DNA of 13,617 nt from positions 1-13,617 of the forward strand of contig JBBRPS010000202.1 of the NCBI GenBank assembly GCA_038227745.1, written 5' to 3'. This document shows, piece by piece, positions 8,067-13,617 of the stretch. The translations under genes and the position numbers were made by a program. Each line of letters begins with the position of its first letter. Positions within the stretch are counted from its first letter, which is position 1. The stretch comes from DASPXY01 sp038227745. Its GTDB lineage: Bacteria; Planctomycetota; Planctomycetia; Gemmatales; Gemmataceae. The notes under the pieces were generated by a model, which saw nothing but the letters and a program-made list of their open reading frames with translations, was not told the DNA's origin and made no database searches.

Positions 8067-9134
8067 ATGCGCAAACTCGTTTGGTGCGGCGCGGCGGTGA
8101 TGGTGGCCGGCGCGGCCGCCGTTTACGTGGCCGCGAAGCACGCCGCCGACCACCCCGACTCGTACTGGGGCCGCTGCGCCGCCGCCGCCGCCCACCTCGG
8201 CGCCCGCTGCAACCCGTTCATCGCCGTCAACGAGCTGATGCGCGACTCGGGCATCACGAAGGCCGCCGAGTTCGTCGGGGACGCGGTCGTCGGCCGCGGC
8301 GAGGACTGCGACGAGGAGGCGGCGGAGTGCGCCGGCATCCACAAGCCGGAAGGCGCCGCCGAGGCCGAGGAGAACGTCGCGGTCGAGGAGCTGGCCGTCG
8401 CGGTCGAGGCCGTCCAGGAGGCCGAGGTCGTCGAGCCGAAGGTGCAGGGGTTGGATGAGTTCGAGCCCCGTGAGGGCTTCGTGGCCGGCTCTTCCCTGCC
8501 CGCGCCGGAAGCCGTCATGCCCCCCGAGACCGAGGAGCCGCGCACCGGGACGACCGAGGAGAGCGAGCCGGCCGTGACCGATCCGCTCATCCCGCCCCCC
8601 ACCTCGGAGGAGCAGCCCGCCGACAACGAGGTCCCCGAGGGCAACGAAGACAAGGCCGCCGGCTCCGAGGGCAAGTGCTGGCTGTGGGACCTCCTCAAGG
8701 CTACCGGCCTGATCGAGGACACCACGCCCGCCGCCGATGTCGAGATCCTGGAGATGCCGAACGAGTGCGGCGACGACGAGCCGCAGGACGAGGGCGTCGA
8801 GGAAGTCCCCTGCGAGGAGACGCAGGCCACGCCTGAACCCTACGATTACCACCGCTACCACCACGACAGCTGCCCGTACATGGGCTGCCCGTACCCCTAC
8901 TCGCACTGCCCCTCGCAGGTCACGCCGGTCCCCCAGTCGAGCAAGAAGGACCGCGTGAAGAAGAAGGCCCAGCGCCGCCAGGCCCGCAAGCCCGCCGACG
9001 TCGAGGCGATGTGGCAGAAGCTGCACGGCGCGAACGCGACGGAGGACGGCTCCTCGGTCCACACCGGCGTGGACACGATGGAGTTTCGCCCCAGCGACGA
9101 TCACCGCACCCCTCCGGGCCGCGACCCGTTCTGA
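8067..9134 (+). CDS. Membrane-anchored acidic protein with a Cys/His/Tyr-rich patch, 355 aa
   Basis: No family is recognised. MRKLVWCGAAVMVAGAAAVYVAA (1-23) is an uncleaved-looking signal anchor or signal peptide. A small Cys-containing region follows (DSYWGRCAAAAAHLGARCN). A long Glu/Pro/Ala-rich, probably disordered, section spans about 80-255. Residues 259-283 contain HRYHHDSCPYMGCPYPYSHC, which could bind metal or form disulphides. A basic tract (KKDRVKKKAQRRQARK, about 292-307) and the motif VDTMEFRPSDD (from about 334) close the protein; that last motif looks like a conserved tail. An in-frame ATG at 7947 would add 40 residues, but they read like non-coding sequence, and AGGGGAAG 4 nt before the ATG at 8067 supports the start used. 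It is divergent from the giant gene and convergent with the PH-domain gene. Placement outside the membrane is inferred. Confidence 0.8.
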   Translation: MRKLVWCGAAVMVAGAAAVYVAAKHAADHPDSYWGRCAAAAAHLGARCNPFIAVNELMRDSGITKAAEFVGDAVVGRGEDCDEEAAECAGIHKPEGAAEAEENVAVEELAVAVEAVQEAEVVEPKVQGLDEFEPREGFVAGSSLPAPEAVMPPETEEPRTGTTEESEPAVTDPLIPPPTSEEQPADNEVPEGNEDKAAGSEGKCWLWDLLKATGLIEDTTPAADVEILEMPNECGDDEPQDEGVEEVPCEETQATPEPYDYHRYHHDSCPYMGCPYPYSHCPSQVTPVPQSSKKDRVKKKAQRRQARKPADVEAMWQKLHGANATEDGSSVHTGVDTMEFRPSDDHRTPPGRDPF

Positions 9135-9159
9135 GCGACCGAGTCGGTTGAATCTCCTC

Positions 9160-9195
9160 GCGGGGCGGTCCGGCGTTCTTGCCGGGCCGCCCCGC
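9160..9195. terminator. Hairpin between convergent genes, probable two-way terminator
   Basis: Bases 9160-9174 pair with 9181-9195 around a 6-nt loop (GTTCTT): 14 Watson-Crick pairs and one G-T in a 15-bp stem, almost all G and C. It lies between the stop codons at 9134 and 9201 of two convergent genes, the usual place for a shared terminator. Neither side has a proper T-run, so it is not a textbook intrinsic terminator. Confidence 0.6.
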
Positions 9196-9200
9196 GGCGT

Positions 9201-9764
9201 TCACGTCTTCTCCCCCCGTGCCTCCCGGACGGCGTCCCGGATGAGGTCGGCGGCGTGCGTGGGATCTCTCACCCCGTCCAGGATCAGGGGCATCAGCGCG
9301 GGGTCGTCCGGCACCACCCACACGCGCCCCACGCCGAGGCGACGTTCCAGCCAACTCCTCTGGACCGTCACCCGTGCGACCCGCTGCAACTCGACCGAGA
9401 GCAGGGACATCCGGCGCAGCCCCCGGGTCAGCCAGACGTGGCGCGTGGTCAGGCGGTAGTTGTGGCCGAAGACGCGCGTGCCCACGAACAGGAACTCCCC
9501 GACCCACAGGGCGGTCGCCGCGAGCAGTGCCGTCAGCCGCTTCCAGCCCTCCGGCATGAGCCGCCACGACACCCAGGCGATGACGCCCATCAGGACCAGG
9601 CAGACCACAAAGCTCGGCGCCATGGTCCAACACGAGTAGGCGCCCCACCACAGCTCCACTTCCTCGGGTGGCTCGGACGGTGGAGAGGTGGGGGCGATGT
9701 CCCCAGGGCGGACCGCCTGCACGACCTCGCTCGCGGCCGGCCCGTCATTCGGTTCAGTGCTCAT
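9201..9764 (-). CDS. Bacterial PH-domain (bPH2/YdbS-like) membrane protein, 187 aa
   Basis: After a Pro/Glu-rich cytoplasmic-type N-terminus (1-45), two hydrophobic segments (about 49-68 and 77-97) precede a bacterial pleckstrin-homology domain (about 101-178). The family pattern is clear: NYRLTTRHVWLTRGLLRR-like turn, SVELQRVARVTVQRSWLERRLGVGRV, and a closing GVRDPTHAADLI helix. Members of this family (PF03703 type) are small membrane proteins of unsettled function, some linked to envelope stress. Longer frames reach upstream to 10004, but the ATG at 9764 follows GGAGGGGAAG directly and the extension overlaps the divergent peptidase gene, so 9764 is preferred. The 130-bp gap to the peptidase start must hold promoters for both. 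Confidence 0.85.
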   Translation of the reverse strand: MSTEPNDGPAASEVVQAVRPGDIAPTSPPSEPPEEVELWWGAYSCWTMAPSFVVCLVLMGVIAWVSWRLMPEGWKRLTALLAATALWVGEFLFVGTRVFGHNYRLTTRHVWLTRGLRRMSLLSVELQRVARVTVQRSWLERRLGVGRVWVVPDDPALMPLILDGVRDPTHAADLIRDAVREARGEKT

Positions 9765-9791
9765 CTTCCCCTCCGGGTCGTGGATGTCGTT

Positions 9792-9820
9792 AGTGTACCA
9801 GCGCCGCGCGGGCCTGTCTG
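9792..9820 (-). promoter_or_regulatory. Candidate promoter for the PH-domain gene
   Basis: On the minus strand CAGACA (9815-9820) and TACACT (9792-9797) are separated by exactly 17 bp; each matches four of six sigma-70-type consensus positions. Transcription would begin about 20 bases before the ATG at 9764. Confidence 0.35.
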
Positions 9821-9840
9821 GCTCGGCCGGCGCGGGCGGG

Positions 9841-9846
9841 TACAAT
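9841..9846 (+). promoter_or_regulatory. Candidate -10 box for the peptidase-accBC cluster
   Basis: TACAAT matches five of six -10 positions and stands out in very GC-rich sequence, 49 bp before the TTG start at 9895. No convincing -35 is seen at 16-18 bp upstream. Confidence 0.35.
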
Positions 9847-9894
9847 GGGCGGGGGAGGAAGAACCGAACCCCGAGCGAGAGCGAGAGGACCGCC

Positions 9895-11040
9895 TTGACG
9901 CCACCAACCTGTCCCGACCACGCCGAGCGCCGCCAGCGCCTGGCGCAAGCGCTGACGACCGAGGGCATCGACCTGGTCCTCGTCAGCAACCCCGTCAACG
10001 TCACCTACCTGACCGGGTTCGGTGGCGAGAGCAGTTACATCGTGCTCGGCCGCGACCGGGCCATCCTCGTCAGCGACGGCCGCTTCACCGAGCAGATCGC
10101 CGAGGAGTGCCCGGGACTGGAGACGCATATCCGGCCGCCCGTGAAGCCGCTGGCCGAGGCGACCGCCGAGGTGCTCGGCAAACTGGCGCCCCGCTCGGTG
10201 GGCTTCGAGAGCGGCCACCTGACCGTCGGCGAGCACGAGCGGCTGCGCGAGCTGCTCCCCGCGGTCAACTGGAAGGCCGGCGGCGACCGGGTGGAACGGC
10301 TGCGCGTGGTCAAGGACGCCTGGGAGGTGGAGCAGATCCGCGAGGCCATCCGCATCGCCGAGCGCGCCTTCGCCATGTTCCGTGTACTGCTGCGCGCGGA
10401 CGATTCGGAGAAGGAGCTGTGCGACGCGCTGGAGGGCTACGTCCGCCGGGCCGGCGGGCGCGGCAGCGCCTTCCCGCCGATCGTCGCGGTCGGGGAGCGG
10501 GCGGCCCTGCCGCACGCGCCGCCGACGGCGAAGAAGGTCCGCGAGGCGGGGCTGCTGCTGGTGGATTGGGGCGCCAGTGGGGCGTTCTACAAAAGCGACT
10601 TGACGCGCGTTCTGGTCCCCCGTACAAATTCAACGCCTTCGCGGGCCGGCAACGGCGCGGAGGGGGACGCGAAACTCCAAGAGATATATGGGGTTGTGTT
10701 GCAGGCGCAGCAGCGGGCGATCGCCGCCCTGCGCCCCGGCGTCAAGGCGGGCGCGGTGGACGCGGCCGCCCGCGGCGCGATCGCGGCGGCCGGCCACGGC
10801 GACGCCTTCACGCACAGCACGGGGCACGGCTTCGGACTGCAGATCCACGAGGCGCCGCTGCTCAAGCCCGGGTCGGAGGCGGTTCTCGAGGCCGGCATGG
10901 TGGTGACCATCGAGCCGGGCATCTACCTTCCCGGCTGGGGCGGGGTCCGCATTGAGGACGACGTCCTGATCACGGCGGACGGCTGCGAGGTGTTGACGGG
11001 CGTGCCGAGGGATCTGGCCGCGATGGTCGTCGACGTTTAG
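9895..11040 (+). CDS. pepP: M24-family Xaa-Pro aminopeptidase, 381 aa
   Basis: Cleaves the N-terminal residue from peptides with proline second; cytoplasmic, two divalent metals. An N-terminal creatinase-like domain (about 8-130, with NVTYLTGFGGESSY) is followed by the pita-bread catalytic domain. All five metal ligands are visible: D224 and D235 (VDWGASGAFYKSD), H311 (HSTGHGFGLQIHE), E340 (TIEPGIY) and E354 (RIEDD). The start is taken as TTG at 9895, because AGAGGA lies 6 nt before it, no ATG or GTG start lies nearby, and homology-like sequence begins a few residues later; upstream codons in frame read as spacer. The length fits the short Bacillus YqhT type, so pepQ-like specificity is possible. 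An insert of about 14 residues follows the TRV of the metal-site loop. It heads the accB-accC cluster, an arrangement known elsewhere, usually with efp between; efp is absent here. Confidence 0.93.
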   Translation: MTPPTCPDHAERRQRLAQALTTEGIDLVLVSNPVNVTYLTGFGGESSYIVLGRDRAILVSDGRFTEQIAEECPGLETHIRPPVKPLAEATAEVLGKLAPRSVGFESGHLTVGEHERLRELLPAVNWKAGGDRVERLRVVKDAWEVEQIREAIRIAERAFAMFRVLLRADDSEKELCDALEGYVRRAGGRGSAFPPIVAVGERAALPHAPPTAKKVREAGLLLVDWGASGAFYKSDLTRVLVPRTNSTPSRAGNGAEGDAKLQEIYGVVLQAQQRAIAALRPGVKAGAVDAAARGAIAAAGHGDAFTHSTGHGFGLQIHEAPLLKPGSEAVLEAGMVVTIEPGIYLPGWGGVRIEDDVLITADGCEVLTGVPRDLAAMVVDV

Positions 11041-11084
11041 CCGCGGTTCGCAGAACCGCGCGGTTCTGCGAACCGCGGCTAAAC
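11035..11084. repeat. Perfect 50-bp palindrome covering the peptidase stop codon
   Basis: Bases 11035-11059 are the exact reverse complement of 11060-11084, 25 bp per arm with no spacer. The left arm includes the last base of the penultimate codon region and the TAG stop (11038-11040). No T-run follows, so it is a poor intrinsic terminator for accB. It could slow transcription, protect the 3' end of the peptidase message, or be a member of a dispersed palindromic repeat family. Confidence 0.9.
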
Positions 11085-11123
11085 AGCGAAAGCACCCGGC
11101 GGACACGAGACAGGGAGAGCACG

Positions 11124-11618
11124 GTGGCTGACGAGGTGTCGAAAACTTCCGGGCCGTTCGACGTCGAGAGGATCCGCTCGCTGGTCGCCCTGATGCGGCG
11201 GCACGACCTGAGCGAGATCGACCTGCACGACGGCCCCGTGCGCATCCGGCTGCGGCGCGGCCCCCGCCTGGCCGCCGCCGTCCTGTCCCCTCAGCCCGTG
11301 ACCCCCAGTCCTGCCCCCGCCCCGGCCGCCCCCGCCCGCGCCGCCGCGGAGCCGCCGCCCGCCCCCGCCAGGAAACTGATCGAGATCAAGAGTCCGACCC
11401 CGGGCACCTTCTACGCCGCTTCCAGTCCCGACACCGAGCCGTTCGTCCGCAAGGGCAGCCGCGTCACGCCCACCACTGTCGTCTGCCTCATTGAGGCGAT
11501 GAAGCTGTTCAACGAGATCCCCGCCGAGTGTGCCGGGGTCATCGAGGAGATCCTGGTCGAGAACCAGCAGGCCGTCGAGTACGGCCAGGTGCTCTTCCGC
11601 GTCGATCCCACCGGCTGA
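11124..11618 (+). CDS. accB: Biotin carboxyl carrier protein of acetyl-CoA carboxylase, 164 aa
   Basis: Carries the biotin that AccC carboxylates and the carboxyltransferase then uses to make malonyl-CoA. Residues 12-50 form an N-terminal region typical of AccB (VERIRSLVALMRRHDLSEID), followed by an Ala/Pro linker (about 51-84) and the biotinyl domain (86-162). The biotin attachment site is EAMKLFNEI, with K127 the biotinylated lysine. The thumb loop characteristic of AccB is present (SPTPGTFYAASSPDTEPFV). Length is close to the usual 150-165. The start is GTG at 11124, with AGGGAGAG about 4 nt upstream. It lies 83 bp after the peptidase and 74 bp before accC, and both gaps contain inverted repeats. 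The carboxyltransferase subunits are not in the window. Confidence 0.97.
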   Translation: MADEVSKTSGPFDVERIRSLVALMRRHDLSEIDLHDGPVRIRLRRGPRLAAAVLSPQPVTPSPAPAPAAPARAAAEPPPAPARKLIEIKSPTPGTFYAASSPDTEPFVRKGSRVTPTTVVCLIEAMKLFNEIPAECAGVIEEILVENQQAVEYGQVLFRVDPTG

Positions 11619-11692
11619 GTGGCTAGTGGCTAGCCACTAGGAGCGTGTCGGAATACTAGCCACTAACCACTAGCCACTAGCCACTAGCCACT

Positions 11693-11693
<1 letters not shown>
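11619..11693. repeat. CTAGCCA heptamer array with inverted copy, filling the accB-accC gap
   Basis: Directly after the accB stop come two copies of the reverse unit (GTGGCTA, 11619-11632) and then AGCCACTAG; CTAGTGGCTAGCCACTAG is itself a perfect palindrome (11623-11640). After a 15-bp unique spacer (11641-11655), five units run from 11656 to 11690: four CTAGCCA and one CTAACCA. The next partial unit, CTA, merges into the accC ATG. The 15 bases at 11619-11633 can pair perfectly with 11670-11684 or 11677-11691, so the message could fold in several registers. No Shine-Dalgarno sequence precedes accC. Confidence 0.9.
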
Positions 11694-13039
<1,346 letters not shown>

Positions 13040-13260
13040 CCGCTCGCCATTCGTTCAGCGACAACGGCCGGGGTGCGCAGACTGCGGAACCTTCCCCCAA
13101 TGGCTCGTTTCGCCGGTTACTCAAAATTGCACAGGTGCCGCAAAATCGCACAGTGAAGTGTTGCAAGAGTGAGCGGAAATGGCCGGGGGACAAAGGGCAG
13201 GAGAGGCGGCGGAGGCAAGGCGGAAAAAGTAGCGACGCAAGTCTATGGCATATCAAAGGT
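13040..13260. other. Gene-free stretch after accC, with a short direct repeat
   Basis: Short open frames here have no coding character, start signal or recognisable product. No terminator hairpin is obvious just after the accC stop. A 13-base direct repeat with one mismatch, CAAAATtGCACAG (13122-13134) and CAAAATcGCACAG (13141-13153), has a 19-bp period, close to two helical turns, and could be a tandem protein-binding site. A purine-rich tract follows (about 13180-13240). Confidence 0.5.
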
Positions 13261-13449
13261 TATTGCGAGTCTCCGATTATGCCGGGCGAGCCGGACAATT
13301 GGCACACCCCTTGCATCTACTATGCTTCCGAGGTGGTTGGTAGCGAGTCCCAACTACCTCGAGACCCAAGACCTTTATCCTACCCAACACACCCCTCCCG
13401 CGCGGGCACGGGGGAAGGCTGATTGCGAGTCTCAGCCCTTCCCCGTGCC
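13247..13449 (+). ncRNA. Candidate structured RNA: three hairpins presenting a GCGAGTC loop
   Basis: GCGAGTC occurs at 13265-13271, 13343-13349 and 13425-13431, spaced 78 and 82 bases. The second copy is in the 9-nt loop TAGCGAGTC of a 12-bp stem (13329-13340 with 13350-13361; one G-U). The third is in the 9-nt loop TTGCGAGTC of an 18-position stem (13405-13422 with 13432-13449; 16 Watson-Crick, one G-U, one A-C). The first lies in a larger loop closed by a weaker 8-bp stem with one bulge (13247-13254 with 13275-13283). The sigma-54 promoter at 13300 would start an RNA at about 13326 containing hairpins two and three and ending near 13460. The strand is assumed from that promoter. It could instead be a leader for a gene beyond the window or a set of DNA-level sites. 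Confidence 0.4.
13300..13315 (+). promoter_or_regulatory. Sigma-54 (RpoN) promoter
   Basis: TGGCACACCCCTTGCA matches the sigma-54 consensus TGGCACGNNNNTTGCW at every defined base except position 7 (A for G), with the obligatory -24 GG and -12 GC at the correct spacing (13301-13302 and 13313-13314). Transcription would begin near 13326. Such a promoter needs an enhancer-binding ATPase; no known activator site is recognised, although the direct repeat at 13122-13153 is at a suitable upstream distance. No protein gene follows within the window. Confidence 0.65.
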
Positions 13450-13461
13450 ATCACATCTTTT
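13405..13461 (+). terminator. Terminator-like hairpin 3' of the sigma-54 transcript
   Basis: A GC-rich stem (13405-13422 with 13432-13449) is followed by ATCACATCTTTTG. The T-rich tail is short and displaced by about 8 nt, so termination is plausible but not certain. The same hairpin carries the GCGAGTC loop. Confidence 0.4.
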
Positions 13462-13482
13462 GTACCCCACCCTAGTCCCATA

Positions 13483-13617
13483 TTCCGCACCCTAACGGAT
13501 GTATACCATATTTCTCATAGAGATATAAGCCTCCTCGGAGGGAGGAAATTATTTCACCCCGTGATGGTGGCTGATATCTCCAAGGAAAACACAGTGTACA
13601 TCCGTTAGGGTGCGGAA
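13483..13617. mobile_element. MITE-like element, 135 bp, 24-bp terminal inverted repeats
   Basis: TTCCGCACCCTAACGGATGT begins the left end (13483-13506), and the right end (13594-13617) is its reverse complement with one difference in 24. The match continues imperfectly inwards, giving about 42 of 52 positions per arm (13483-13534 and 13566-13617), including GAGATAT/ATATCTC and AGCC/GGCT. The interior is AT-rich compared with the flanks, and no open frame of note is inside. The left end follows TA, compatible with a TA target duplication as in IS630/Tc1-type elements, but the right flank lies outside the window. The element could continue past the window end. Confidence 0.65.

Noticed and set aside
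7791..9104. Long minus-strand open frame (437 codons) opposite the 8067-9134 gene
   Set aside because: Its product is a Leu/Arg/Gly/Val-rich antisense translation typical of GC-rich DNA. The plus strand has a Shine-Dalgarno sequence, a signal anchor and coherent composition.
11035..11084. Ordinary rho-independent terminator after the peptidase
   Set aside because: There is no T-run on either side and no spacer for a loop, and accB follows at once in the same direction.
13169..13495. Plus-strand frame of 108 codons over the sigma-54 promoter and hairpins
   Set aside because: It runs through the promoter and both hairpins, its composition is unlike the coding genes, and no Shine-Dalgarno sequence or family pattern is seen.

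Overview
The window looks like part of a planctomycete chromosome, probably close to Gemmata and its relatives. The DNA is GC-rich, GTG and TTG starts occur beside ATG, a giant Ig-like/PKD surface protein sits next to small membrane-anchored proteins without recognisable families, and the spacers contain palindromes and short tandem repeats. The taxonomic call is an inference from gene style; there is no rRNA or other marker in the window.

Layout. Bases 1-7794 carry a minus-strand block of four genes that read leftwards: a giant repeat protein (7794-2434), two membrane-anchored proteins (2388-1669 and 1611-445), and the first 114 codons of a protein that leaves the window (344-1). The giant gene opens in the middle of an Ig-like domain with no signal peptide and no ribosome binding site, so it looks 5'-truncated at about 7794. 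Its domains run: 12 He_PIG-type repeats (the first is partial), four PKD-like domains (the last degenerate), then a unique C-terminal region of about 325 residues with visibly lower GC. From 8067 a plus-strand gene encodes a membrane-anchored, Glu-rich protein with a Cys/His/Tyr-rich patch. It converges, across a strong hairpin, on a minus-strand bacterial PH-domain membrane protein (9764-9201).

That PH-domain gene is divergent from a plus-strand cluster: an M24 Xaa-Pro peptidase (9895-11040), accB (11124-11618) and accC (11693-13039). AccB carries the biotin that AccC carboxylates, which is the first half-reaction of acetyl-CoA carboxylase and the entry to fatty-acid synthesis. Both spacers in this cluster are unusual. 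A perfect 50-bp palindrome covers the peptidase stop codon, and a heptamer array with an inverted copy fills the accB-accC gap, leaving accC without a Shine-Dalgarno sequence.

The last 578 bases have no convincing gene but are the most structured part of the window. They hold a near-consensus sigma-54 promoter, three hairpins spaced about 80 bases apart that present the same loop heptamer GCGAGTC (two of them with near-identical 9-nt loops), a terminator-like ending, and a 135-bp element with 24-bp terminal inverted repeats that looks like a MITE. The promoter, repeated loops and terminator together suggest an undescribed small structured RNA or a leader for a gene beyond the window.
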